This document shows positions 36,383 through 49,700 of a DNA stretch of 64,000 bases, in pieces. Made by a program: the position numbers and the translations under genes. The stretch is taken from the NCBI GenBank assembly GCA_016801845.1, contig CM028911.1, forward strand, positions 9,036,885-9,100,884, written 5' to 3'. The notes beneath the pieces are model-generated. The model was not told the DNA's origin. It did no database searches and saw only the letters and a list, made by a program, of their open reading frames with translations. Source of the DNA: Polydactylus sextarius. Taxonomy: Eukaryota > Chordata > Actinopteri > Polynemidae. How positions within the stretch are numbered: the first letter of the stretch is position 1; each line of letters begins with the position of its first letter.

Positions 36383-36994
36383 TTTTGAATGTGTGTGTCT
36401 TCTCTCCCTGGGTGAGACCTCCCTCCATTAACCATTATAGTTCCCTTCCCACAACTAAGCCAGGGGGCCCCTGGCCTCGCACTAAACACACTTTCTTCTT
36501 CGTGAATTTAATGAGGAATAGGAGAAAGGGAGAAAGGAAGAATGTTTGGCAGAAAAAAAAGGTGGAGGGACTTTTCAAAACAGGCACAGAGGATTTATTT
36601 GACATAGAAAGGAGAGAGAGCGAGAGTCAAGAGACATTCTCAATGTGGAGACAAATATGTGCACATGGAACCACATTACACCCATGTTACCTCTCATTAC
36701 CTCCAGATAAGCAGCAGTCCACCACAGCTGGCTGCTGTCTCTCAGTAATGACCACTATACTACAAATTAGCGGCTGTAGCCAAGTCAGGCTCTTTAGCAA
36801 TTAGACCTGGACTCGGCATCCTCAGGGTCTGTGTTTCACAACTGAGAGACAAGCTTGAGTGTTTGTCATTACATCCCATTTGAGGCCGCCAGTCATTCAA
36901 GCCATAAAGTCCCCTTTATTTGTATTCTTGTTGTGAAGTTAATGTAACTGAATTACAGTAATCTGGTTACAAAACATAATAAGTGCAATTCATT

Positions 36995-37250
36995 ACATGC
37001 AGAATCAGTATCACCTTTATTTGCCAAGTACACATTTACAAGTAGTGTGACTTGGTGATATTAGTACTAAGTGGTAGTACAACCACAGAAATGACCAGTG
37101 CTTTTCTCTTTATGGGGGGTTGTATAAAAGATACATGGTTGCCATAGTATTACAGTAATTGCATGCTGCATATCAGACCTGGCATTTATTACAGTATACA
37201 TAAACATTGGATAGATACAAATAGGGGACAAATTAAAGGACGAAGCAACA
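36995..37250 (+). repeat. Degraded interspersed repeat of the 'CAGAATCAG..TTTATTGGCCAAGT' type
   Basis: Begins near CAGAATCAGTATCACCTTTA and TTTGCCAAGTACACATTTAC, close to a motif frequent in teleost genomes. A later phrase (GATACAAATAGGGG) also fits that repeat. The match is from memory, boundaries are uncertain and the family name is unknown to me. Confidence 0.4.
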
Positions 37251-39280
37251 TAAAGTGTCGGTGGTGGTGTTATGCCACCATGAGTCTCCACAACAGCTTA
37301 AGTTCATCTTGCCAATTCTCTAGAACCATGCTCCAGGGATAAACAACATTTTTCTACATTATATTTCCTCAAAATTTTAAGTCTCAGCTGCAGACAGGAA
37401 ATTCGATGAGAGAGCAACAGTGAATGACAGACAACAAGTGGTCAGTGGTCAGTGCCTTAAAAGTTGAGCCTCAAAACTCATTTTCCCCCTCTTGAAACAA
37501 CAGTCTTGACAGAAATGTCCTAATAGTAAGGCCTCATTTAGTAGCTGTTCTTGAGCTTTCAGTTGTGTCACATCATCATCTTTCAGCAGATGTCTTTTCA
37601 TGGTTTGTGGACATAATAAGAATAAAAGCTTACAGTTGGTCTCACTTTGTGTTGAAGCACCAAACTTTTACCAACTTGTGTAATGTGACCATAAGTTGAA
37701 AGGCAGACAACAGAGAGAGAGCAACAGAACAACAGAGTAAGAAAATGCTACTGTAACCTCCGAAGAAAGTTTTGTGTGTACATTCAGGTGACTGTACATA
37801 GTTCACAAAGCTGCTCAATTACCCCACCCTTCACCCTCATGTCTCCGGTATTCCTTTCTTGGGTATGTATTGTGCGTGTCAAAACAAGAAGTTCAATCCT
37901 CACAGGTAATAGTCCTGCGAGGATTTTCTCCTTCTTGGTACAGTATTTGCACTGCTAGCTGCTGCTTTGTGTCCCCTATTTACCTCCATTTCTCTCAGCA
38001 GCACTTCACCTCTGGTTTGCCCTTACTTGTAAAGCAGTTTGTGTTGTAGTTCGAGTTCTGTGTCGTCCTGTGTCAACTCCCCATGAGGATGTCTGTGAAA
38101 CATTCACTCAGCGGGGATACAAGCAGTTACAGGAGGCCGCATTGGGGACAAATCAGGCAGAAAATCCACTCATCCCTGAGGTGACCATTAGATGTGGTAT
38201 GTAGACATGATACAGGACTGTGTGGTGTTTGAGGTGAGGAGGCCTCATCAGAAGTCACAACTTGCAGTCCTGAGGATTTCAGCCTCAAAACACCATGACA
38301 AGGGAACAAAGCCGAAGCTCTGATCCTTAAGCTCCATAATGACTGGGTGCATGTCATCCATAGGGACTGATCTCATTTATGTTTGCACTGTTTGGGCCTG
38401 TGATCCTCATGCTCTTGAAGGAACTCTATAGTAGTGCTGAGTACAATATCAAGCATTGTTGAAGGAGTGTCTGGAATCTGTCCAACTTCATTATCGCTGC
38501 TGTACAGATATGAGAAGAAGGGTGTATCTAGGTTTGTGAGCACACTGAGTGAAATGTGCCAGCATTACCACTACTGGGTGGAGATCACACAGGTGAAATT
38601 GTGATGAATTGTGATGAAAATATGTGTATGTATGTGTACATACCATATGTGTTTATTTCTATGTGTTTGCACATGCCACCATTTCAAAGTTGTGAATTTA
38701 TGTAAAGCATTTATCTTCTACTGGAAGCCTACAGGAGGAAAAGCTGTTTCATTACTGAATAAATTTTATTTATGGCCAGATGCTCATACAGGAACTGTGC
38801 AAATGGAAGCCAACTCCAAGTACTTGGCATAAACATACTAAGAGGATAAATCCTAGTTCAAAAACCTCCTTAACATTGCAGTGAGAGGATTTTTCTTTTG
38901 CAGCCAGTGAGAAACATGGTTTGGAATATTTTAGACAGAAAGTTTGTGAATGAGGAGTTTGTTAAAAACATGCAGTAATGGAAAAAAATACACATGAGGT
39001 TTTTGCAGTGAAGATAAGATATTCTATGTACAGTAAACAGCACAGAAACAAAAGGCGGCAGTCAGCATCCTCTGAGTTGTTTGAGTATCCAGTGCCCTGG
39101 TTAAAAAGAAGTTCAGCATGGTTGCTTTGGTGTTGATCAGTTTAATATGAAATGTTACGCCCATTGGATTTGATGCAGTGAGACAGGTACTTAACTTATT
39201 CCATGGAAAATAAACAAGCATGTATTGACAGATCAAAAGTTCTTACTAACCAGTTTTTACTAGTGATTACTGGTCATGAC
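37251..39280. other. Non-coding stretch, nothing recognised
   Basis: No supported exon, RNA gene or repeat. Confidence 0.5.
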
Positions 39281-39350
39281 TGATAGATAGATGGATGGAC
39301 GGACGGATGGATGGATGGATGGATGGATGAATGAATGGATGGATGGATGG
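39281..39350. repeat. (GATG)n / (GATA)n tetranucleotide microsatellite
   Basis: About 17 tetranucleotide units with a few single-base variants (GATA at the start, GACG, GAATGAAT inside). Confidence 0.97.
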
Positions 39351-42300
39351 TGCATCTCAGAACACAGTGTTTCAACATAGATGCAATGTACCAAGGGGAT
39401 ACTGACCAAAATGGAAATTTTTGATTGACTTTATTGTTAATGTCTGTAAGGTTGCTGTGTCCTCACGCTAAAACCCAAATCTTTTTAGTTCTTGCCCCGT
39501 TATTCTCTGTACACTTGTATTAACCTACTTTATTACACTTTATTATGTTTGATTTGCACAGTAAAACACACAGTTCCCATGGCAATGGAGTGGCTCTGCA
39601 GTGAAAGCCTTATTTGTTTGCCGGATGGCTTCCTCACCCTCACTGGTTCACTGCCTTGGGTTGGACTCACATGTTTGGTGGATTTGATGAGCGAACAGCA
39701 AATGTTCACTGCGTTTTGGAAACGGTCCATTTCTGACCCAATTCTCTGGTCTACAGTGTAAGTTAAAATGCCATATTAAAATCAACATAATGTGGCTGGT
39801 GTAGCAGGGCCATTGAAGACATAATATGACATTTTTGCGTTCACTGAGTGCATTCCTTTAAGTTTCCAAAATGCAAAATTCCCCACCCCTAAGCACATGG
39901 CAATGATAGGTACTGTAGTTTATTGATGCATTCTCTAAGTACCACATAGTCTCTGATTAAAGCCACGTGCACCATGATGCGCTGTATTTTTGAAAGAAAA
40001 TGTAAGACATCAAGATATCAGACGTGAGGACCAATATAATGATGCATTCCATACTCAGCTATTAAAAATGTGAAATTTAACACAGGTGACCAGCAGATTC
40101 CCCACTGGATTTTTTTCCATTACAGTGAAAAAGAATATAACATCATTAGCTGCAGGTTCTAAACAAAACTGCAGGACATTTTTACAGTGGGACCAACTGA
40201 ATTAATCAGCTCTTTTGGAATTCTCAAACTAAGTAGGTTTTACTCAGCCTCTTTGATCTTGGTAGAGCACCTGCATCCGATGTCTCAGGGAAAATCCTTT
40301 AAAAGTCAGAGGCAGTTTATGTGGCTGCCACAGAGACCTGCTTTCTCATCACTTTATTATCAAGTCTTTTAACTCTGTGTCTGTAAGAAACCAGTTTGAA
40401 GCTCTTGAGCGGTACCAAAGCATGAGCATGAGGAAATACCTAAAGACAAAATAATCATTAAATGATTAAACCAGGAAAGCAGCATTGAGTCATCTCATGT
40501 ATTCAGTATAAGGGCTTCAACTCTCAGGGGGCACCTGTGTTCCATCAGGATGCCATTAGAGTCTAAAAAGATCACGTCCAGGATCCTGCTAACATCCTGT
40601 TGCTCCTGACTGTGTTTGTGTGTGTGTGTGTGTGAGAGTTTTTTGAAGAGGAGGGGTTGTTGGTCACAGTCCAGGTGTATTGTATATGTGTGGAGGAGGG
40701 GGGCACAAGGTTAAGTTGTTTTGTTTTAATCAGTTTCGCCTGTAATCACACTACTCAGAGTTGGCAGGCGATGAGGCTGGAGATGGCCCAATGTGGGTAA
40801 AATGACTTCCTGTCTCTCCTTCTCCCTCTCGCTCTCTCACTCACTCTCCATGGGTTGACTCATAGCTGGGGAGCGGCCGTGCATGTGAGTGTGAAGATGA
40901 GGGGAAGTGAGCTCACTGGTGGGCCGACCTGCTCCTCTTGGGGCCAAATCGCTGCCCGCTAATTAACCACAGAGTGGCCCCTTCCCAACAGCACCCAGCA
41001 TGGAGTCTGCTCACCACAGCCACTAAGCTAAAAGACTCTGCGGTCACTAGTATATGCAGCTGTGCAGCACTTTCATGCATCTGTTGCATGAGCATGCAGA
41101 GGATAACATGGTGCACAAGGGCTGATCCTCTTAATAATCTGAAATGTACCTGATGTCTCCGCTCAACACTTTGAGTGACATCAGTTGTTTTCTTTGAATG
41201 TTGACCTCAATGATCTGGCTGCGGTCCTGGGACTATGTTGCCCATGTTGCCATGACAGTGTGTACCTTATGCTGTGTAATGTGTTCCAGATGGATAGGTA
41301 AAGCCAAACATACTACATTACACCAGCGTCTGGTAGAATAATCTTCTACCACCTCCAAAATGCTTTCCTTGGATGCAAAAAGGAAGTGATGATCACGATT
41401 TACAACAATCTGCTTTGATTTCTGGAAATCTAGACCACCACCTTGTCTTGGCTGGCTGTGACTTAAAAACTGGCAAGATGAGAGGCTGTGGCTTGAAGCT
41501 AATAGGCTGAAGAAGAGCCAAGCCCACCCACACCTGACAATCCAGGGTAATATCCAATAAAAAAGGCAGGCATTAAGTGAACAGGGATTTGCTTTTTGAT
41601 TTTTACACACTCTTGAAAAGTCAGGGCACCTATTTAACAACTCACCGCAGAGCTTGAGGAATATTTTTGCTCTAACAATAGTAAACAATATATGGCGGTC
41701 TGGCTCATGAGGGAGGCAAAATGCTGATCGACAGATAGTTTCCAGGATAATAGATCCAACAAGGCTTTGGGGATGATTAATGTGGTTAAATAAATAGAAT
41801 AATCTTCTTCTTGCATAGTTCTTCTGGGGTGGAATAAGACCTTGAATAAACTCTCTTCTAGACTTTTTTCTGTTTACCAGTGTTTCGCAGAGCACTTACA
41901 GTACACAAGGTAACTAAAACAGGGGATTTTTCTGCTTAGTTTTTATCTGGTAAGAACTTTGCATATTTTTTATAATATTGCATATATTTCTCCAAATAGT
42001 GTTCCTTGTTTGTGTTTTACTTGCATTTCAAAACAAATTCAGGAAAAGGTCAGACAATAGGATACAGCAACAGATTTTCAGGCATAAAGATTAAGTATGC
42101 AGTTCAAGGACAACATTTTAGTTGAAATTATCTTACCTTATACTAAACCAAGTGGGACTGTAAAAGAGAGGAGTGGGCTATTTTCCCACTTAAAAATCCA
42201 TATATCCATCATTGTATCTCACATGATATCCTGGTTTTGGAGGCAATACTTCACTGTCTGTCTGCTGAGATAAACTGAAAGACTGAAGTGAAATACAAAT

Positions 42301-43061
42301 ACAATTCCTCTCCTCAAGGAAATCGATCTTGGCTTAGTCAGATGAATATGAGATTTTTTCAATCGCTCATTCCTGATGTTTCTTTTTCATTTTAGACCAC
42401 ACATGAGATAATTTGATATGTAGACAGTGGTGTGGGAGATTATACCACTGACATATTGATATTGATACATGTTTTAATAAAGACAAATTCAATTGACATA
42501 AAGTATATAATGATCTCTCTCTAATCCCTTTGGAGATCACCGTGTGTATTTTACACACTAAAATAGAATAATTGTGCAACTCTCTCTGTTACAACACAGC
42601 TTGAGAAATTACCAGTATTGAGAGTCGTATGACAACCATTGACGGGAAGCGTATTAAAGCTTTGCATCATGGGATGTGTCATCAGTTAAGCAACTGGCAT
42701 GGCATCATGTTGATGTAATATGGCTGCCATTATCTTCCACTGTCTCTGCCAAAGGAGGAATACCCCCTTACATGTCAAGTCAGATCAGCTCTGTGGAAAA
42801 CCGCACCATCAACTAGAGCCAGTTTGTCACATTTTCAGCGTGTGGCACCACACCAGCTCCAGTAACATTCATTATTGTCCCGATTGACCCTCATTAGGCA
42901 AGCAATAAAATACAATGATTCTGTACAGTCCACTAATCACCCGAATATTGTATTTCTTTTTCATTGTCAAATTCAATTGTTGGCGAGAGGATTAATCCTG
43001 TTTTTGGCCTGCCCTGCAACAACTTCCACTTTCTCAATAAAGGGCCAATGGGCCTTTAATT
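39351..43061. other. Non-coding stretch with one long accidental-looking open frame
   Basis: Contains a short TG run at 40617-40634 and a 220-codon minus-strand open frame (41895-41233) that has no recognised domain. I do not call the latter a gene. Confidence 0.5.
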
Positions 43062-43097
43062 GCCAAGACAAATAAATGTACAGGAATTTGTCTTGGC
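43062..43097. repeat. Perfect inverted repeat, 12-base arms, 12-base loop
   Basis: GCCAAGACAAAT at 43062-43073 is the exact reverse complement of ATTTGTCTTGGC at 43086-43097. It is too short for a typical microRNA precursor. Confidence 0.93.
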
Positions 43098-46000
43098 GCT
43101 ATTCCGGCAGAGGCAGATGGACAGTATACAGAGTTTTAAAGAATGTACAGAAGGACAAGGACAACAGGACCTCACGCACTGTGTGCAGGGATATGGAAGA
43201 CTGACTGTGGTCACCACCCATCACATATATAATATATACAATGCTTAAAAAATAATATTTTGCAGAATAAACGACGTGCAGTAAAGTTTGTTTTGAGTTT
43301 GTAGGTTCCTTTGATTGCAAATAGCATGACCTCTTTCCATGTGTGAAGCTTTCAAAACCCCCCACAACGTAAAATGTTCTTTACATTGTTTTATTTAACG
43401 CAAAGAAGACGTCCACGTACCATATGGATAATTTTTCACTTCATAAACCATAACTGCTCTTGTTTCAAGTTCTTTATCTTTCATCTTCATCTTCATTGCA
43501 GTCTTCAGTTTTGCTGAAGTGCAAAGAGTGTTTGTGTTCTGGCATGCAGTGCTGATGATTATGCTGTGCCACATTGAGCAATGCTAGTTATTGCAAGGGC
43601 AAATGAGAGTATAGCTGGTCTTCTATATCCAGAGGGCAGGGATGGGACCACTCTTAGAAACATCCGGAACATACCTTTCTGTTGTGATTGGGCTGAGATT
43701 AAACTACTGAGGCTACAAACACAAATGTGGACCACATATGAATTAATGCAAACTACAACCATATGAAGCTGATGGCAGACAAATGAAAGAAAGAGAACAT
43801 AGACAATGACTGCAAGGTCTATTGTAATTAGAAGCAGTAGACTTGCTGGAAATACCCCACACAACTGATGAGATTGATTTTGTCTCTGTCTGCACACACA
43901 CATCTATAAGTACACACATATGCATGTGCAAACCTATATACACACATTTGTATGTGCATGCACAGAGCTTTGGAGGATTTACTTTTCCTGGCATGACTAC
44001 CATAGTAATACTTTCATACACTGAAGTGAAAAAAAGCTTGTAGTCAGGCTCTTTTGCCAATAACTGTTGCAATACCTCTCTCATGCAGAGAGTGAAAATT
44101 TGGGGTTGGGAATATGAATCTACAGTGTTACAGATATACACTGAGGAGGCAAGCCAGATACTTTCCTGCAAAACCGACTCTGCATTTCTGGTCCTACTTT
44201 ACTCACTGAATACCTTTAAGTGTTCATGAATGTGAAACATTTCCTTTTCCTAGGTAAGAAAGGTGTGAGTATGGGAATGTAGTGCAGGGATTTTCAAAAA
44301 GGCATGTTTCTGTGGGAGAGCCCAGCTTTGATTTGTCCTCAGAAAATAATAAACCAAGCTATTTTTGTGAACTACTCTCTCTCCTCATGTTCAGGTTTGT
44401 ACATACAGCTAAGCTTTTGGTCTGCTTTCAAAATTGCTCCAGAGCAGCTGGCAAGCTGCAACACACACCTGGGTAAACACACTATGTTCTAGCGCTTGTC
44501 CTGTTCACTCTGTGTCTCTCAGTGTAGCGGATGAAAATCATTGGCTGTTGCAGGGGCCTTCATTTGTCTTCATTCTTCATTCTGCTCCCTGTCAGGCTCA
44601 CAGGGCTCAACTCCAACCGCAGATCAATCTCACTTCACCAGCACTGTCCATCCATCCAGACACCAGAGGGACACCACAACAAAAGGCCCACCCAAAATCC
44701 CTCCAAATCCTCCTGATGCAGAGCAAGCAGGACTCACAGCAGTGTGCATTACCTCAGGAGGCTGACATAGCCCAGCCCCTCCGCTCTGGACTGGAGCGCT
44801 CGTTTACAACCAGAACTTTGATTGTATTAGCTGCGGTGATGTCAGCCTGCTCTGGTGCTAACGCATTTCTGCCACTTTCTCCCAATTCTCCCTCTCACTC
44901 TGTGTATAAGTCCAGCCAACAGATTAATCCATGGCTCCACCACACACACACACACTCATCACTTTTCCAACAACAGTCACAAACCCACCCTGCCAAGTGC
45001 AGGATATAGCCTATTAATGTCACACCTGACTGAAATTTACATTGTGTAAGCTGCCCTCACCCACTCCACTGTTACAATTTGGTCCAGCAATTTATTTCAC
45101 AGTATTGAAAAAGCCTGCTCCTGCACTGACCTTCCCTCAATTGCAGTATGGGCCTCCAGATGCTGGTGACTTAACCCCTTGCCTGTAAAACAAGAGTAAG
45201 AAAAACACCCTGGTTATGATGACTTTATTGGTGGCCTCGTTCTCCTGGGGAGCAGAGGCTTGGCTGAGGCTCTGTGCGACTACAGAGGGCCAGTGGGTAT
45301 TAGTGGTTTCTGTAAAGTTTTTTTTTTTTGAGTCATTTAGCTTGGTATTACACCAGCACGCCTTCAGTGACCCTTCCTTCTCTATTGTACCCCTTGTGCC
45401 CCCACCCTCACTATTCCCCCTCAGAGAGGGGAACTCCATGTTAGGGGTTTGTAGATCTCACCGTTATTTATTTATGAGTGTTTAAATGCCACAGCACCCT
45501 GGCAAGGACTTTAATGGAGGTGAGACACTCCCATGTCGCACTACTCCCCTCAGTAAAGTTTTACAGCGTCCCACCACACTCTCCAGAGAGGCCAGGGGAA
45601 AGTGACGCCATAGGCTAGGAAAATACTCTGTACTCATGCCTAGGCTGACACTCTGGTAGGGTTGGGGGCTTTGAGGTATGTTGAAACTGTGAAATGTTGT
45701 TTTCGATATAATTGACTTTCTTTCAAACAACTCCAAACGTTGCTGTAGTCAAACATCACACCTTCAGAGGATAAACAAGCTGCTAAAATGTGGTCAAAAC
45801 AACAGACTGTGGCCCACTTGATTGCAATTATCACAACATAATGTCCCTCATGTAATGTCGCCCTCTTGACTTGTACTAATCAACCCACAAGCTTGTTGTA
45901 TCTGTCAGGCTTCACCACCACTGCGGCTAATGGATCCGCACTTTATCACATTGATTCTCCCTGTAAAGCCAGCCCTCCTGTCAACCCACCCACCTTTCTC

Positions 46001-46674
46001 TCTACCCTCATATGGCCTTGATGAGATCCAGACCCTGTGTGGAAGCATATTAAAGTGGCCCAACAGTGTCAGCAGGAGAGCTAAATGGAAGGTAGTGAAA
46101 TCTTTTGAACCTCTGTTACATTATAACAGTTCTAAACACATCCAGCTGGGTCCAAAGTTCATGGAAGACATAAAAGCACTGTTGCATGTTACCTTGGAGG
46201 ATGATAATAGCCAAGCACCACTAAAACTACTAAGACAGTCCACAATCAAAGGGCCTAGAGGAAGGACTCCCCGCACTTCTTACTGGCTGCTAATGGCCTG
46301 TGTGTGTCAGAGACAACCTATCTTACACTCGTTATATCTCCTATAACGTACACTCCTTGCATTGTAAAGAGGGGGAACTTTTTCGGTGTTAGTGATTAAA
46401 CTCCATTAACTTTGGGTTAATTAAAATACAAAAGACTTAGAAGAGCAGTAATTACCCTGTACCAGCCGGGTAGGTCACCCTTTAAGCAAGTTCCTTTACA
46501 CTGATCTTGATGGGAGGCTGTTCGTATCGTGACTTCATGGCTGCCAGACGTCTTTGTAGACTTGTTTTACAGGAGTTGGATTGCTGACATTGACAATATT
46601 TCTGATTCTGTCTATATTATAGAGGAGAGGAGCTGGACAGACATTGAAGAACAAGGCCAGAGAGTATACAGTGT

Positions 46675-46680
<6 letters not shown>
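43098..46680. other. Non-coding stretch, no gene seen
   Basis: A (CA) run lies at 44939-44955. The 191-codon plus-strand open frame at 44434-45009 is low-complexity, rich in Ser, His, Gln and Pro, and has no domain. Confidence 0.5.

Positions 46681-46714
<34 letters not shown>
46681..46714. repeat. (TG)n microsatellite
   Basis: Seventeen perfect GT units, preceded by a shorter TG run at 46671-46678. Confidence 0.97.
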
Positions 46715-46715
<1 letters not shown>

Positions 46716-49700
46716 CCTTGAGCTATGTGCTGGCTGTGGGCTCCTCTGTGGCGTTTCAACCACACACGATAAATATGAGCTTGTGGCGAGGCCGTGGTGC
46801 CCCAGGAATGCTCACATGTGGTGGAGCGGCTCTCACCACCATTGACAAGAGAGCTACATGGCTTTTGGTCATCAAGATTCCTGGTGGGGAGAGCTACATA
46901 GGAGGCCGTTCGACTTCAAGACTTGAGCCCATGGTTGCTGATGCCAGTTTCCTTTCTGGCTCAAGTCGCTTACTAAAGCGTGTTATTTGTTTACTCCAAA
47001 CTCTGACGAAGCAACCAATTACACTATTGTTTACTGGCTGACTGATCTCGGTTGGGGCCAAAAATGCACTTAATCACCAGTTACCAGCATCTGAAACAAA
47101 CATGGAATGACATGGCTGACAGCAACATTTCCCAGATCAAGTGTAATTCTATGAACGTCTTTCCATATTTATTTATACAACTCAGAAATTCTCTCACAGC
47201 CTCCATGATGCTGAATTTAACTCAGACGCAACTATTGTTGCCTGAAATGCAAGATTTGGCCAAAAAATGAACAAGTAAGGAAATCTATGAATCAGGAATA
47301 AGGAGTGTACTTCCAAGCAAAATATGAGCCATGATAAGATCTGTCTTAGCTGTAAAGACATTAATCAGTGAGGCGTTCAAATCCAGAACCAGTTTGACTA
47401 ACCACACCCAAACACACATATTGCCCACAAGCTTTCAACACGCAATCCTCAGCATTTTACTCTCTTCTGCTACTTTGATGTAACCGGACAGGACATGACC
47501 TGTCCCCCCTAAGCCGTAACAGACTTAAACATGTCCAGACTCATCTACTCCATCAAACTGGCCAAGTCAGACAATACTAACAATATGTATGATGTGCTAA
47601 TTGATGTACAGCAGAAACTGTTTCATAGCAGCACCCCTTCCAAAAAGAAAAACATTCATCCTGATTGATGTTGCAGTGATTGGGAGCCTGTTATTTTAAT
47701 ATCAATAGTCTCGAGAGATAGAGCCAAAGTAATTTATTACACCCAGCGATTGAGCCAAAATATTTATGTGGATCTATTATTCATACTGTAAGCAGACATT
47801 TTCAAAATGATGCTTGTTCCTTAAATAGATTTTTGAAACAGGGCTCATTAAACACTGGCATAAATAATACACCAGTTGGAATGTGAAAATTGTTTCACAA
47901 GCCAAAACAAGAAAACAATTACCAAAGCAAGCTTAATTGGGTCAATTATGTTGTGGTCAAGCTATTAAATCACATTTTCACTAAACATCAATAGTTTGGG
48001 AGGAAAGTCAATGTAAATCATGGGACTATGAAATGCCCTTTCCTTCCACACATCCATCATCAGAGACCAATCTGTTGTCTCCCATAACTTCATGGCTGAC
48101 AAGGGTCATTCGCCTGAGGCCCCTACAGAGACTATATCCCCTCTCTGGACAGATGCAGTGGCATACGGGGGGCCCGGATGCCCCCCTCTCCTCCTGCTGA
48201 CCTCTCTCTCTCTTCCAGACTCTGAGAAAGGGTCCCGAGGTTGAGAAGGTCCTGGGGACTGGACACATTGCGGCATTAATTACACACTCAGTTACCATTG
48301 AGCCTAATGTTTGGCCTCCCCCCACTCTTGGGGTTAACTCCTTCCTGACAAGCAGGGAAAGTAATGGGGCCTCTGTGGCTCGTTTGCCAGCAGTCAGCCA
48401 CGACAGCTCCTCTATGTCCTCTTCCGCAGCACTGTTCTCACTGAGTGACAGCAGCTAAATGCTTCAGCCTTGCGTCGCTGTGCATGGGGATCACACGCAG
48501 GGAGCAGGACACATAGATAATGGGAGGTGTTAGGCGGTGGGTGACAGGCAGGACACTTCATCCCATCAAAGGTTTTCTGCTGGTCGTCTCGTGCAAACAA
48601 AGAGGCTTTTTTGGAGCGTTATCTATCAGGGGCTTCTCCTGCTGACATCCTCAGTGCACCCATGTCTGTGATTGGCTGAGAAGACAGAAAGAGAAGAAAG
48701 AGAGTGTGCACCGACAGGATATCCCCTGTGGTTAAAAGCAAAGTAAACACAGCAGAAAGAGAGAGAGGAAGTCTACCTCTGTCACATAGACTCGAGGTGA
48801 GGTGCTTGCAGATGTCCTTCGATGTATAAAAGATTAGTTCCTGAACTTTGGCATGGCTGGCGTTCTTCTAAAGCACTGCTGGCTGCAACTGTAATCGCAA
48901 GTGTCTCTGCCTATTGCTTAAGTAATCCGATTTCTGTTGACAGGGGCTGTAGTTGGTAATCTGATAGGAGAGTACTTACAATATCAAGGCTAGTGTTTCG
49001 TTTGATTAATTCATAGCCTACAGGGTCTGTGAGATAGAGGGAGAGCGCAGCATGAGATCATGACCCTGGAATTCTAAACAATAACCATCTGTGGTGAACC
49101 GTGTTGAGCCTGATCCGACTCTTGCTTTTCCTCTCTGACTTCCTTTTTCTTCTCCTCCTCCTTTTTTTCTCCTCCCTTGTTCTCTTTTGCAAGATAGCAC
49201 GTTAAAACACACATGCACACCTGCAACAGTCATTTTGCTTGTACCAAAAATATGTCACAACATGCACACTGTTGAAAATAGCATACTTGTGTGCCTGAGG
49301 CACATATCACCATAACACCTGAGTGAAAACAGAGCATGAGTGAAACTCCTGTGAGCACAACTCCCTTCTTGAATCATCTTACAAGCTGAGTCAAGGACAA
49401 AAATGGTCCTGATATGCTTTCTGTTTTTAAATATAATGTAATTTAACAGTTACTTAAGTATAATCAGCTTGGCAGAAGTGCCTTACCCTTAAAGCTGTTA
49501 GTGTTAACTGCAAAGAAGAATAATCCCAGCACCATGTTGGATTTAATAAATTGGTCCACTACGCTGCGCTGGAAAAATGCTTCTGTGTTCTGCTTAAAGC
49601 TGACATTTTGAAAGGATGGTCTGAATTAACTGTTTCAAGAATTTCTTTTCTTTGCTGCTCAAAAAAGAAAACAACATCTCTGTAAATGTCAAAGCTCTTC

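Noticed and set aside
36298..36804. Plus-strand 168-codon open frame
   Set aside because: Spans a TG repeat, and the rest has no recognisable domain.
41233..41895. Minus-strand 220-codon open frame as a gene
   Set aside because: No domain, no codon-use or splice evidence. One open frame of this size in 64 kb of six frames is plausible by chance. Kept only as a low-interest finding.
44434..45009. Plus-strand 191-codon open frame as a gene
   Set aside because: Low-complexity composition, no domain, and it overlaps a CA repeat.
46529..47041. Plus-strand 170-codon open frame
   Set aside because: Runs through a TG microsatellite that translates as Cys-Val repeats. It has no conserved-looking sequence.
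47340..47395. Possible tRNA because of GCGTTCAAATCC
   Set aside because: A T-loop-like string is present, but no acceptor stem, D arm or anticodon arm can be drawn around it.
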